Assembly: GCF_900142715.1 (NCBI RefSeq)
Contig: NZ_FRBX01000001.1
Location: forward strand, 620,001 to 684,000
Reading direction: 5' to 3'
DNA length: 64,000 bases
Source of the DNA: Flavobacterium pectinovorum
Lineage (GTDB): Bacteria; Bacteroidota; Bacteroidia; Flavobacteriales; Flavobacteriaceae
A program made the translations under genes and the position numbers. The stretch's first letter is position 1. Every line of letters begins with the position of its first letter. Under the pieces are notes generated by a model. The model had not been told where the DNA came from. It worked only from the letters and a program-made list of their open reading frames with translations, and did no database searches. Of the stretch, positions 9,049 to 17,873 are shown piece by piece.

Positions 9049-10119
9049 TTATTTTGTGCTAAGATTTTGGATTAAAAAAGACTCAATTTTAGCTGCAAAA
9101 AATTCTGGTTTAAATTCTTTGTATAGAGATAATGCGTCTTTTTTGAGCATTTTTTCAGTTTTATTTTCAAATAAATCAGGACGATAATCTTTTAGATGTA
9201 CCGAAAGATGATGGATTCCGTCTTCAAAGGTGGCCCAGATTTTCTTTTCGATCCACGGAGAAAAAATAATAAACGAAGGTTTTTCGAGCGCTTTTGCCAT
9301 ATTTATAGCTCCTCCGTCATTACCAATTATAAAATCGCATTGGTTTGCAATACCAATAAAAGAACGTAAATCGCCCCCTAGTAAATCAAAATAAATTTTT
9401 TCCTGAGTTGAAGGCTTGCAGGCATTAAAAACAGTTTTGGCCTCTTCGAGCTGCTTTGGGAAATAATTGAAAAGAATATTTACATCGGCATTATCAGCAA
9501 CATAATCAATAACTTTTGCCATGAAGTCTAAAGGATATGTTTTTAGCTTTTCACTTCCCAAAAGACTAATCATAACTGTTTTTCGATCTTTTCGAACCAG
9601 ATGTTTTTCAAAAACTGCAATCGCTTCCTGATTTTCTTTTTCTGAAACAAACAATTTAGGGATAGGATCTATTTTAATTTTTAAATCCAAAGGTTCCAAT
9701 AACGAAAGTCGCCTCTCTATTGCCAAGCCTAAATTTGTTTTAGGAAAAGGTTCAAACGGAACGTTGTCTGTATATAGAAAGTTTCTTCCCGGTTTTTTAT
9801 ATGATATTTTTCTTTTGGCATTACTTAATAAAACCAAAATCCAGCTTTCTAATTTTGAATAAGCATCGATTAACAGATCGTATTTTTCTTTACGAATCTG
9901 AAAGGCAAGATTTAATAATTCCTTTTTGCTTTTTCGATGTTTCTCTTCAAAAAGAATAATATTATCAATACTTGAATTGCCTTCTAAAACAGGAGTTGTT
10001 GAAGAATAAACCAAATAATCGATTTGAGCGTCAGGATAGGCAGTACGCAAATTGTTGCATATAATGCTGCTGACTAAAACATCACCAATCATTTTTTGCT
10101 GAATTACAAGTATCTTCAT
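9049..10119 (-). CDS. Glycosyltransferase family 9 (heptosyltransferase-like)
   Basis: A GT-B enzyme of the ADP-heptose:LPS heptosyltransferase family, acting on the lipid A-core acceptor in the cytoplasm. The start at 10119 gives 356 residues opening MKILVIQQKMIGDVLVSS, the usual GT9 beta-strand and GD loop. The frame is open back to 10173, but a strong hairpin terminator of dapD spans 10161-10206, so the shorter form is preferred. ISLLGSEKLKTYPLDFMAKV and the donor-binding FIGIANQCDFIIGNDGGAIN near 250-270 are visible. It is followed by the WaaE-like gene with a one-base gap. Confidence 0.88.
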   Translation of the reverse strand: MKILVIQQKMIGDVLVSSIICNNLRTAYPDAQIDYLVYSSTTPVLEGNSSIDNIILFEEKHRKSKKELLNLAFQIRKEKYDLLIDAYSKLESWILVLLSNAKRKISYKKPGRNFLYTDNVPFEPFPKTNLGLAIERRLSLLEPLDLKIKIDPIPKLFVSEKENQEAIAVFEKHLVRKDRKTVMISLLGSEKLKTYPLDFMAKVIDYVADNADVNILFNYFPKQLEEAKTVFNACKPSTQEKIYFDLLGGDLRSFIGIANQCDFIIGNDGGAINMAKALEKPSFIIFSPWIEKKIWATFEDGIHHLSVHLKDYRPDLFENKTEKMLKKDALSLYKEFKPEFFAAKIESFLIQNLSTK

Positions 10120-10160
10120 AGATAGAATTAAATCTTTTTTTAAGCGATTACAAATTGAAG

Positions 10161-10206
10161 CAAAAAAATCCAAATTCCAATCATATTATTGATCGGAATT
10201 TGGATT
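10161..10206 (-). terminator. Rho-independent terminator of dapD
   Basis: A 12-bp perfect stem (10167-10178 with 10195-10206) is extended by a short inner stem and followed on the minus strand by a run of seven T. It lies 33 bases after the dapD stop. Confidence 0.75.
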
Positions 10207-10239
10207 ATTAAAATGTAAATTTTCTTTTATCTTAAACTT

Positions 10240-11055
10240 TTATACAGCAACATCGTACTCACGAAGTGCATTGTTTAATGAAGTTTTTAAATCTGTAGAT
10301 GGTTTACGAGTACCGATAATCAAAGCACAAGGAACTTGAAATTCTCCGGCAGCGAATTTTTTAGTATAGCTTCCAGGAATTACAACAGAACGTGCAGGCA
10401 CAAAACCTTTCATTTCAACAGGCTCGTCACCAGTTACATCTATAATTTTAGTTGAAGCAGTTAAGCAAACATTGGCACCAAGAACAGCTTCTTTACCAAC
10501 ATGTACACCTTCTACAACAACACAACGAGAACCAATAAAAGCACCGTCTTCAATAATTACTGGAGCAGCCTGAAGAGGTTCTAAAACTCCACCAATTCCA
10601 ACTCCGCCACTTAAGTGTACATTTTTACCAATTTGAGCACAACTACCAACAGTAGCCCAGGTATCAACCATGGTCCCTTCGTCTACATATGCACCAATAT
10701 TTACATAACTTGGCATCAAAATCACACCGCTTGAAATGTAAGCTCCGTAACGTGCCACAGCATTTGGTACTACACGAATTCCTTTTTCAGCATAATTTCT
10801 TTTTAGCAACATTTTATCGTGATATTCAAAAATACCAGATTCCCATGTTTCCATCTTTTGAATTGGAAAATACATTACAACAGCCTTTTTTACCCATTCG
10901 TTTACCTGCCATTTGTCACCAACTGGTTCAGCACAACGTAATTTTCCTGCATCAACCAATTCAATAACTTCTCTAATAGCATCAGTTGTTGCTGTTTCTT
11001 GTAATAAAGCTCTGTTTTCCCAAGCTTGTTCAATTATAGTCTGTAAAGAATTCAT
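10240..11055 (-). CDS. dapD: 2,3,4,5-tetrahydropyridine-2,6-dicarboxylate N-succinyltransferase
   Basis: This enzyme succinylates tetrahydrodipicolinate with succinyl-CoA in the lysine/diaminopimelate route that feeds peptidoglycan. From ATG 11055 it has 271 residues (family about 270-275), starting MNSLQTIIEQAWENR. The frame is open back to 11220, but the promoter lies at 11072-11100 and the added residues look like translated leader. The middle is a left-handed beta-helix of hexapeptide repeats (for example SGVILMPSYVNIGAYVDEGT), including VGSCAQIGKNVHLSGGVGIG near residues 137-156. The gene stands alone with its own promoter and terminator. Confidence 0.95.
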   Translation of the reverse strand: MNSLQTIIEQAWENRALLQETATTDAIREVIELVDAGKLRCAEPVGDKWQVNEWVKKAVVMYFPIQKMETWESGIFEYHDKMLLKRNYAEKGIRVVPNAVARYGAYISSGVILMPSYVNIGAYVDEGTMVDTWATVGSCAQIGKNVHLSGGVGIGGVLEPLQAAPVIIEDGAFIGSRCVVVEGVHVGKEAVLGANVCLTASTKIIDVTGDEPVEMKGFVPARSVVIPGSYTKKFAAGEFQVPCALIIGTRKPSTDLKTSLNNALREYDVAV

Positions 11056-11071
11056 AAGTTTTAATTTTTTG

Positions 11072-11100
11072 CAAAGATAGCGTATTTGGGTAAAAGCAAA
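11072..11100 (-). promoter_or_regulatory. Promoter of dapD
   Basis: On the minus strand TTTG (11097-11100), 17 bases, then TATCTTTG (11072-11079) match the -33 and -7 consensus. The start codon at 11055 follows 16 bases later. Confidence 0.6.
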
Positions 11101-11238
11101 AAAGTAAAAACCTTTGAAAATGTTACAGATGTAACTTTTTGTTTTTAATTTGATAAATATTACGATTTGTTTCAGTTGATAAAAGTTATAAACAACCTCT
11201 AAAAGTTTTTTTAATATCAAAATATGACATAAGTCAGG

Positions 11239-11267
11239 TTTTGTGATTTTCCTTCAACTTAATTTCG
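11239..11267 (+). promoter_or_regulatory. Probable promoter of the PAS-domain gene
   Basis: TTTTG at 11239-11243 and TAATTTCG at 11260-11267 (one mismatch to TAnnTTTG) are 16 bases apart, about 32 bases before the first ATG at 11300. Confidence 0.35.
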
Positions 11268-11299
11268 CCGCATAATTCAAACATCAAATGAATTATTAA

Positions 11300-11965
11300 A
11301 TGCCAATCCAGAAACAAATTTACATACATATGAATCAGGAAAATCAACTTCAGAGACAACAGCGAACTATTATAGATAAAGAAGTTTCGTGGGACAAAAC
11401 TCAGGTTATTATGAGTAAAACAAATGCATTTGGTATTATAGAATACGCCAATGAAGTATTTGTCGATGTTTCGGGGTACGAAGATTATGAATTAATGGGG
11501 CAGCCACACAATATTATACGCCATCCGGATATGCCAAAAGTGATTTTTAAAGTGCTTTGGGAAAATCTAAAAAACGGAAAAAACTTTCATGCAATTGTAA
11601 AAAACTTAGCCAAATCTGGAAGGTATTATTGGGTAATTACTGATTTTGAGATTTCGCGTGATGAAAATGATGTAATTGTAAATTACTTCGCAAGAAGACA
11701 AGCCGTTCCACAGGAAGTTGTTGCCTTGCATATTGAGCCGTTGTATAAAAAATTACTGCAAATTGAAGCGGCAAGCGGAGTAGAATTTAGTGAAAAATAT
11801 TTAATTGGTTTTTTGGAAGAAAAAAAGAAAAGCTACGTAGAATACATCAAAGAGTTGATTTTTGAACATGAAAAAGGTCATGCAAAATTTGTTCAGTATG
11901 AAGAACAGCATATTGAAGAAGAGGAAGAAGAAAGAGGTTTTTTTAAACGTTTATTTAATAGATAA
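11300..11965 (+). CDS. PAS-domain sensory protein
   Basis: A 221-residue cytosolic protein with one PAS domain: MSKTNAFGIIEYANEVFVD near residues 38-56, GQPHNIIRHPDMPK near 67-80, and NGKNFHAIVKN then YYWVITDFE near 92-117. This arrangement resembles the PAS module of Aer-type aerotaxis receptors, which bind FAD, but no HAMP or methyl-accepting domain follows. The C-terminal 70 residues are charged and helical with a Glu-rich stretch (IEEEEEE) and a short aromatic end (FFKRLFNR). An internal ATG at 11330 is an alternative start. It is monocistronic with a terminator at 12023. The signal and partner are unknown. Confidence 0.8.
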   Translation: MPIQKQIYIHMNQENQLQRQQRTIIDKEVSWDKTQVIMSKTNAFGIIEYANEVFVDVSGYEDYELMGQPHNIIRHPDMPKVIFKVLWENLKNGKNFHAIVKNLAKSGRYYWVITDFEISRDENDVIVNYFARRQAVPQEVVALHIEPLYKKLLQIEAASGVEFSEKYLIGFLEEKKKSYVEYIKELIFEHEKGHAKFVQYEEQHIEEEEEERGFFKRLFNR

Positions 11966-12022
11966 TATTTTTTTAGGTTTTAGATATTTGAATTTTTAGG
12001 TTTTTAAATATTTGGGAAAAGG

Positions 12023-12054
12023 ATCCGTTTTGAGTTTTCAAAGCGGATTTTTTA
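12023..12054 (+). terminator. Terminator downstream of the PAS-domain gene
   Basis: ATCCGTTTTGA (12023-12033) pairs with TCAAAGCGGAT (12038-12048) with one G-U pair and is followed by six T. It lies 57 bases after the stop. Confidence 0.7.
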
Positions 12055-12113
12055 TGAATTTAAATTTATATTTTTTCTGGTTGCCGAGAATTCGAAAAAA
12101 AACTAAAATAACT

Positions 12114-12121
12114 TATCTTTG
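12114..12121 (+). promoter_or_regulatory. -7 promoter box of ruvX
   Basis: TATCTTTG matches TAnnTTTG and lies 14 bases before the start codon of ruvX. Confidence 0.5.
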
Positions 12122-12135
12122 ATAAAAATTAAAAA

Positions 12136-12552
12136 ATGCCAAGAATTCTCTCTATAGACTACGGACAAAAACGAACAGGAATTGCTATTACTGACGAAAT
12201 GCAAATAATAGCGTCGGGTTTAACTACGATTCCAACTAATACTGTAATTGATTTTCTGAAAGATTATTTTGCAAAAGAAAAAGTCGAAGCTGTTTTAATT
12301 GGAGAACCAAAACAAATGAATGGTCAGCCTTCAGAAAGTGCTTCAATAGTCAAAGGATTTGTAACTCATTTCTCGAATATTTTTCCGGATATGAAAGTTG
12401 TTCGTGTAGACGAGCGCTTTACTTCAAAAATGGCATTTCAAACCATGATAGATAGCGGCTTGAGTAAAAAGAAACGTCAGGACAAAGGTTTAATTGATGA
12501 AATCTCTGCTACAATAATGCTCCAGGATTATCTTTCTTCAAAACGATTTTAG
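12136..12552 (+). CDS. ruvX: Holliday junction resolvase-like nuclease RuvX/YqgF
   Basis: A 138-residue RNase H-fold nuclease thought to act on Holliday junctions or on pre-16S rRNA 5' ends. The acidic metal ligands are visible in RILSIDYGQKRTGIAI (residues 3-18), in IGEPKQMNG near 55-63 and in VVRVDERFTSKMA near 93-105; the C-terminal aspartate region LIDEISATIMLQDYL closes the domain. Length and motif spacing are typical. It has its own -7 box and is not close enough to mqo downstream (123 bases) to be clearly co-transcribed. Confidence 0.94.
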   Translation: MPRILSIDYGQKRTGIAITDEMQIIASGLTTIPTNTVIDFLKDYFAKEKVEAVLIGEPKQMNGQPSESASIVKGFVTHFSNIFPDMKVVRVDERFTSKMAFQTMIDSGLSKKKRQDKGLIDEISATIMLQDYLSSKRF

Positions 12553-12644
12553 TTTTTTTTAATCATAATCTTATGATGTTTTAATTTTTAGAAAAACATA
12601 ACTTTTATCATGCTATTTTAGTTTTTTTTTGCAATTATAAAAAT

Positions 12645-12652
12645 TACCTTTG
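12645..12652 (+). promoter_or_regulatory. -7 promoter box of mqo
   Basis: TACCTTTG matches TAnnTTTG, 23 bases before the mqo start. A T-rich stretch ending in TTTG lies 13 bases upstream, closer than usual for a -33 element. Confidence 0.45.
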
Positions 12653-12675
12653 CACTTTAAAAATAAATTACTGTT

Positions 12676-14172
12676 ATGCCTGACAATACAATACGTTCCA
12701 ATAGTGAAGTAGTGCTTATTGGAGCTGGAATTATGAGCGCAACTCTTGGATTAATTTTGAAAGAGCTGCAACCTGATATAAAAATTGAAATTTACGAAAG
12801 ACTAGATGTTGCTGCTGCCGAAAGCTCTGATGCCTGGAATAATGCAGGAACAGGACATTCTGCTTTTTGTGAATTAAATTACACTCCCGAAAAAGCTGAT
12901 GGAAGTATTGACTCTAAAAAAGCAATAAGTATAGCAGAATCATTTGAGGTTTCACGTCAATTCTGGGCGTACTTAGTACAGCAAAACAAAGTTCCGTCTC
13001 CTGATAATTTTATAAAAAGTGTTCCCCATATGAGTTTTGTCTGGGGAGATAAAAATGTAGAATATCTTAAAAAGAGATTTGAAGCTTTACAAAGCAATCC
13101 AATTTTTTCTCAAATGACATTTAGTACTGATTTTGAGCAATTAAAAGAATGGATGCCACTTGTAATGGAAGGAAGAGAAGCTAATGAAAAATTGGCTGCC
13201 ACACATATGGCTATTGGTACCGATGTGAATTTTGGTGCATTAACCAGAAGCATGTTTAATTATTTAGAAAAACTGGAGGGTGTTTCTTTACACTTCAACC
13301 ATGAGGTTAAAAAACTAAAACAACGCGAAGATAAATTATGGCGAATTAAAATTACTGATTTGGCTACTGGTCAAAAACGTAAAGCATATACCAAATTTGT
13401 TTTTATTGGAGCAGGTGGAGGTTCATTACCATTATTAGAAAAAGCAAATGTTCCCGAAGGAAATGGTTACGGCGGTTTCCCGGTAAGTGGGCAATGGTTG
13501 AAATGTACCAATCCGGAAGTTATAGCAAAACATCAGGCAAAAGTATACGGAAAAGCAAGTGTTGGTGCTCCGCCAATGTCAGTTCCGCATATTGATACAC
13601 GTGTAATTGATGGAGAGAAAGCACTTCTTTTTGGACCTTTTGCAGGATTTTCGACACGTTTCTTAAAAAACGGATCTTATCTTGATTTACCGTTATCTAT
13701 AAAAGCAAACAATTTAATTCCGATGTTGTCAGCGGGATATCACAATATACCATTAACAAAATATTTGATAGAGCAGGTTCGTCAGTCTCCAAAAGACAGA
13801 ATGAATGCACTTCGTGAATATTTACCAACGGCACGCTCTAAAGATTGGAAATTAGAAAGAGCAGGACAACGTGTTCAGGTTATTAAAAAAGACGAAAAAG
13901 AAGGTGGAGTTTTAGAATTTGGGACAGAAGTAATTAATACACATGATGGAACTTTAGCCGTTTTATTAGGAGCTTCTCCAGGAGCTTCAACAGCAGTTTC
14001 GATTATGATTGATTTAATTAGCAGATGTTTTACCAACCAAATTAAAACACCGGAATGGGAAGCTAAAATGAGAAATATGATTCCTTCTTACGGGAAAACA
14101 TTAAATGATAAACCAGAGCTTTTAGAAGAAATCAGAAAGCATACTTCTGAAGTTTTAAAATTGAATAATTAA
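12676..14172 (+). CDS. mqo: Malate:quinone oxidoreductase
   Basis: A peripheral membrane FAD enzyme that oxidises malate to oxaloacetate and passes electrons to quinone, replacing or supporting NAD-malate dehydrogenase in the TCA cycle. The 498-residue length is typical. The FAD-binding Rossmann motif EVVLIGAGIMSATLGLIL lies at residues 10-27, and SSDAWNNAGTGHSAFCELNY near 50-69 is the family signature. IGAGGGSLPLLEKA near 240 and LGASPGASTAVSIMIDL near 430 are further conserved parts. Its terminator overlaps the last codons of the convergent FUSC gene. It feeds the same quinone pool that supplies the respiratory chain. Confidence 0.96.
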   Translation: MPDNTIRSNSEVVLIGAGIMSATLGLILKELQPDIKIEIYERLDVAAAESSDAWNNAGTGHSAFCELNYTPEKADGSIDSKKAISIAESFEVSRQFWAYLVQQNKVPSPDNFIKSVPHMSFVWGDKNVEYLKKRFEALQSNPIFSQMTFSTDFEQLKEWMPLVMEGREANEKLAATHMAIGTDVNFGALTRSMFNYLEKLEGVSLHFNHEVKKLKQREDKLWRIKITDLATGQKRKAYTKFVFIGAGGGSLPLLEKANVPEGNGYGGFPVSGQWLKCTNPEVIAKHQAKVYGKASVGAPPMSVPHIDTRVIDGEKALLFGPFAGFSTRFLKNGSYLDLPLSIKANNLIPMLSAGYHNIPLTKYLIEQVRQSPKDRMNALREYLPTARSKDWKLERAGQRVQVIKKDEKEGGVLEFGTEVINTHDGTLAVLLGASPGASTAVSIMIDLISRCFTNQIKTPEWEAKMRNMIPSYGKTLNDKPELLEEIRKHTSEVLKLNN

Positions 14173-14191
14173 GATATTTTAATTCTTATAT

Positions 14192-14232
14192 AAACAACAA
14201 ATCCAGATGAATTAATCTGGATTTGTTGTTTT
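14192..14232 (+). terminator. Terminator of mqo, overlapping the 3' end of the FUSC gene
   Basis: A 17-bp perfect stem (14192-14208 with 14215-14231) with a six-base loop lies 20 bases after the mqo stop. Its right arm encodes the last residues (TNPD) of the minus-strand FUSC gene. Hairpin and coding sequence are therefore shared. Confidence 0.75.
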
Positions 14233-16548
14233 AAGATCTTTCGTGTTTTTCAAAATTTTCTCTGCAAGATTGCTCATCCAGATTAATTGTTCGATAACCA
14301 TAGAGGCTTCCTGCATTTTAGCCTGACGCGTTTCTTTATCAAGTTCATCATCTGTAGCCAAACGATTAAAATTGATGCGTTTTAGTTCTTCAAATTGCAA
14401 AGTCACATCTTCCTTATCAAAAAAAGTATCGGTTACAATAGCTTCATTTTTTAAAATTGAAATCGAATGATCAAGATTTAATAGAATGGTCTTTATAATA
14501 TAATTAAACGATTCTGAGGCAGAAGTTGTCTGATGCGATTGAATATAAGTTGATAAAGAAGCCAATGCAGAAAGTACAGAATGATTTAAAACTACTAATT
14601 TGTTCACCAAAGGCATTGTTTTTTGTTTTGATTTTGGCTCTTGCATCATGCGTTGAAACGAAGTCATTAAATTTCCAATTTCAACAAAGGCATGTTTTCT
14701 GGCTAATCTGTAAGAAGTAGGAACTTCTCCTTTTTTATTATAAAAATCGGCAATTTCTTTTAAGTAATTTCTATTAGAGCGTATAGAATTTTCAATATGT
14801 ATCGGTGTATTTATAAATTCCCATGCCGGCCATAAAAACTGATTGGCCAAAAAGGCCAAAACAGCACCTGTAAGAGAATCTAATATCCTAAACTGAATAA
14901 CTTCAACAACATTTGGTGTTAGAATTCCGTAAATAAAAACCACATACATCGTTACAAAAGTGGCACTTATTTTATAATTGATTTGTGTAAATGAAATTCC
15001 GAGTAACATGCAAACAATAGAAAAAATACTCAGTGCAACATGATTTTGAACTAATGAAACAATTCCGAAAGCAAGTAATCCTCCTAAAATAGTTCCGAAA
15101 ATTCGATTATAAGATCTTTCTTTTGTCAAACCATAACCAGGTCGCATAATTACAACGATAGTTAGCAAAATCCAGTAAACATTTTGAAAAGGAAGAAATT
15201 TTCCAACAATAAAACCAATCAAAATAGTAATCGTTAAACGTAACGAATGCCTGAAAATTGAAGATGAAAAACTCATATTTTCTACCAATGTTCGAAACGG
15301 GTAATATTGAGGTGTAAGGAATTTTTCCAGTTCTTTATCCTTATCTTTTAATTTATAAGATTGCATTGCGAGCGAAAATGCCCTTTGAATAGTCTTGATT
15401 TTTCCAACTTGATTTTTTGCATATTTAAGCATGTTGGTTAACATTAAAACACCTTCGGCAGCTGCTTCTTTTCCTAATGTTTTTTCATAATCAAAAATGG
15501 CAAATTCAAGTGCGTCAAGCTCATTTTTCAAATCATGTTTGTCAACATAAACGGCAATATGATGTACATTTTTAGAAAGTTTTTTTAAGGTCGAAGCCAG
15601 TTTATAAGCGACATTCTGATAAGTGCGTAAAACTTCCGGATGTCTGTCAAATTTTTCATGAAGTTTACTATGATCAAATGAGGTATATAATGCTAATTCC
15701 TGAATTTCGATCAAAGTAATAAAAACAAGTAACATTTTTCTGTTCTGACTGGTTGCAGCAGAAGTATTTTGATTTCCAATAAGTACCTTTCTTAAATCTT
15801 CATTAATTAAATTTAATTCTACCTGAAGAGCTAATTGTTTTTCAATAATGGCGGTTCTTTTAGCTTCGGGGCTCCATAAATCCCCTCTTAATTTTAAATA
15901 TTTTGCCGTTAATTTAATGCCTTCGGCAATCTGCAATTCAACATACTTATAAGGTTGCACAAAATGAAAAACAAGTGAAACTATTAGATATAAAATACCT
16001 CCAATAAAAATAAGACCAGCATATTCAATAGCTTCCCAGCCCTGATGTAAATGCCCAAATGATAACGAAATAGAAAGTAAAGCAGAAAAAGATACTAAAG
16101 TCGCTCTTTGCCCGTAAACAGAAATCATCGAACATAAAAAAAGTAATATGGCTAAAAACGGATAAAATAAAAACGGATACGGATAAGCAAAATTGACCAA
16201 TAAATTAACACCCGAAACAATAAAAGAAGCAACTATAAGTCCTTTGATCTTATGCTTTAAAGTACTCGGGATATCACTTGGGTATGTAAAAAAAGCACCT
16301 AAAGCAATTGTAAAACCAAGTTCAAAATATCCCAGAAAGTTCAAAATTAAAACAGGAACAACAGAAGCAATAGTTACTTTTGAAGCATTTAAAAAAGAAG
16401 TGCTGTTGGTAAATTTCGTGATACGTTCGTACATATAATCAGGTTTACTAGCAAAGGTAAGAATTGTACGAATAACTTTGGCACAATTATGGATGAGTTT
16501 TTGAGCATAAAGCAAAAATGAGATTAATCTGTGTTTACAATTATTCAT
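14212..16548 (-). CDS. FUSC-family inner membrane protein (YccS/YhfK-like)
   Basis: A 778-residue membrane protein of the fusaric-acid-resistance/aromatic efflux superfamily. It has two hydrophobic modules of several transmembrane helices each (about residues 55-195 and 430-570) separated by cytoplasmic helical regions, as in YccS/YhfK. TIALGAFFTYPSDIPSTLKH near 80-99 marks the first module, and VGKFLPFQNVYWILLTIVVI then MRPGYGLTKERSYNRIFGT mark the second, the conserved FUSC core. A later ATG at 16434 gives 740 residues and may be the true start, since the first 38 residues are weakly supported. The substrate is unknown. Confidence 0.85.
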   Translation of the reverse strand: MNNCKHRLISFLLYAQKLIHNCAKVIRTILTFASKPDYMYERITKFTNSTSFLNASKVTIASVVPVLILNFLGYFELGFTIALGAFFTYPSDIPSTLKHKIKGLIVASFIVSGVNLLVNFAYPYPFLFYPFLAILLFLCSMISVYGQRATLVSFSALLSISLSFGHLHQGWEAIEYAGLIFIGGILYLIVSLVFHFVQPYKYVELQIAEGIKLTAKYLKLRGDLWSPEAKRTAIIEKQLALQVELNLINEDLRKVLIGNQNTSAATSQNRKMLLVFITLIEIQELALYTSFDHSKLHEKFDRHPEVLRTYQNVAYKLASTLKKLSKNVHHIAVYVDKHDLKNELDALEFAIFDYEKTLGKEAAAEGVLMLTNMLKYAKNQVGKIKTIQRAFSLAMQSYKLKDKDKELEKFLTPQYYPFRTLVENMSFSSSIFRHSLRLTITILIGFIVGKFLPFQNVYWILLTIVVIMRPGYGLTKERSYNRIFGTILGGLLAFGIVSLVQNHVALSIFSIVCMLLGISFTQINYKISATFVTMYVVFIYGILTPNVVEVIQFRILDSLTGAVLAFLANQFLWPAWEFINTPIHIENSIRSNRNYLKEIADFYNKKGEVPTSYRLARKHAFVEIGNLMTSFQRMMQEPKSKQKTMPLVNKLVVLNHSVLSALASLSTYIQSHQTTSASESFNYIIKTILLNLDHSISILKNEAIVTDTFFDKEDVTLQFEELKRINFNRLATDDELDKETRQAKMQEASMVIEQLIWMSNLAEKILKNTKDLKTTNPD

Positions 16549-16633
16549 TGACTATTTTTTACTATTTTTGCAAACTGAATTATAAGAATAAATTTTCGAT
16601 CTTTTTCAGTAGATAATACTTAAATTAATAGTA

Positions 16634-17224
16634 ATGATTTTACCAATTGTAGGATATGGTGATCCTGTTTTAAGAAAAGTGGGTGAGGCGATTACGCCAG
16701 ATTATCCCGGTTTAAAAGAAACAATAGCAAACATGTACGAGACCATGTACAACGCTTATGGCGTAGGTCTGGCTGCACCCCAGGTTGGTATAGCGATTCG
16801 TTTGTTTGTTATTGATACGACGCCTTTTAGCGATGATGAAGATGTTTCGACAAAAGAGCAAAAAGAGCTAAAAGGTTTCAAGAAAACTTTTATCAATGCT
16901 AAAATTGTTAAAGAAGAAGGTGAGGAGTGGAGTTTTAACGAAGGCTGTTTAAGTATACCGGATGTTCGTGAAGATGTTTACAGAAAACCAACTGTTACAA
17001 TTGAATATTGTGAAGAAGATTTTGTAATGAAAACCGAAGTTTTTGACGGATTGATTGCAAGAGTTATTCAACACGAATACGATCATATTGAAGGTGTTTT
17101 GTTTACAGATAAAATATCTTCTTTGAAAAAGCGTTTGATTCAAAAGAAATTGAAAAATATTACTGAAGGTAAAACTTTTCAGGAATATAGAATGAAGTTT
17201 GCAGCGGCAAAAAAAGGAAGATAA
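16634..17224 (+). CDS. def: Peptide deformylase
   Basis: A metalloenzyme that removes the N-formyl group from nascent proteins. The 196-residue protein has the three family motifs: GVGLAAPQVG near residues 44-53, EGCLSIPDV near 102-110 with the metal cysteine, and QHEYDHIEGVLFTD near 143-156 with the two metal histidines and catalytic glutamate. The long insert between motifs 1 and 2 (DTTPFSDDEDVSTKEQKELK) is common in Bacteroidota enzymes. It is the first of three co-directional genes (def, DUF5606-like, mazG), but gaps of 64 and 99 bases with a terminator after the second suggest separate messages. Confidence 0.96.
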   Translation: MILPIVGYGDPVLRKVGEAITPDYPGLKETIANMYETMYNAYGVGLAAPQVGIAIRLFVIDTTPFSDDEDVSTKEQKELKGFKKTFINAKIVKEEGEEWSFNEGCLSIPDVREDVYRKPTVTIEYCEEDFVMKTEVFDGLIARVIQHEYDHIEGVLFTDKISSLKKRLIQKKLKNITEGKTFQEYRMKFAAAKKGR

Positions 17225-17288
17225 AAACGATGTTCTTAGCGAAGAACATTAAACAAAAAAGAAATTCTTAATACTAATTTTAATAAAC

Positions 17289-17774
17289 ATGAATTTAGAG
17301 AAAATTTTAGCCATTTCAGGGAAACCTGGTTTATATGTATTGAAAGTGCAAACTCGTACAGGTTTTGTGGCAGAATCATTAATAGACGGTAAAAAAATTA
17401 CAGTAAACTTAAAAAGTAATGTAAGCTTACTATCTGAGATCTCAATTTACACTTACGAAGGAGAAAAACCTTTAACAGAAGTAATGCAAATTATTGCGAA
17501 GAAAGAGAAAAATGGTCAGGCGATTTCGCACAAAGAAGATAATGCTGCATTAACAGCTTACTTTAAAGAAATTTTACCGGATTTTGATGAAGAAAGAGTT
17601 TATCCTTCAGATATTAAAAAAGTATTAAACTGGTATAATACACTTCAGGCAAAAGGTTTAGTTACAGATTTAGCTCCGGCTCCCGCTGAAACTGCTGAAA
17701 AAGCTCCAGTTGTTGAAGAAAAACCAAAGAAAGCTCCGGCTGCAAAAAAAGCAAAAGCAAAAAAAGAAGAATAG
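17289..17774 (+). CDS. DUF5606-type protein
   Basis: A 161-residue protein. Residues 1-133 match the Bacteroidota-specific family I know as DUF5606, beginning MNLEKILAISGKPGLYVLKV, with YTYEGEKPLTEVM near 55-67 and VYPSDIKKVLNWYNTLQAKG near 97-116. The last 30 or so residues are a low-complexity Pro/Ala/Lys tail (APAETAEKAPVVEEKPKK), probably unstructured and possibly nucleic-acid- or ribosome-interacting. No function is known. The location directly after def is the recurrent context of this family, as I recall it. Confidence 0.8.
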   Translation: MNLEKILAISGKPGLYVLKVQTRTGFVAESLIDGKKITVNLKSNVSLLSEISIYTYEGEKPLTEVMQIIAKKEKNGQAISHKEDNAALTAYFKEILPDFDEERVYPSDIKKVLNWYNTLQAKGLVTDLAPAPAETAEKAPVVEEKPKKAPAAKKAKAKKEE

Positions 17775-17800
17775 TAAATATCTTCAATTAAATATACTAG

Positions 17801-17833
17801 TCCTGTTAAGAGTTTTCTTAACAGGATTTTTTA
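17801..17833 (+). terminator. Terminator of the DUF5606 gene
   Basis: TCCTGTTAAG (17801-17810) pairs with CTTAACAGGA (17817-17826) around a six-base loop and is followed by a run of six T. Confidence 0.8.
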
Positions 17834-17873
17834 CTTTTACAATATTAGGTTTACAACCCAAAAAAACATCAAA

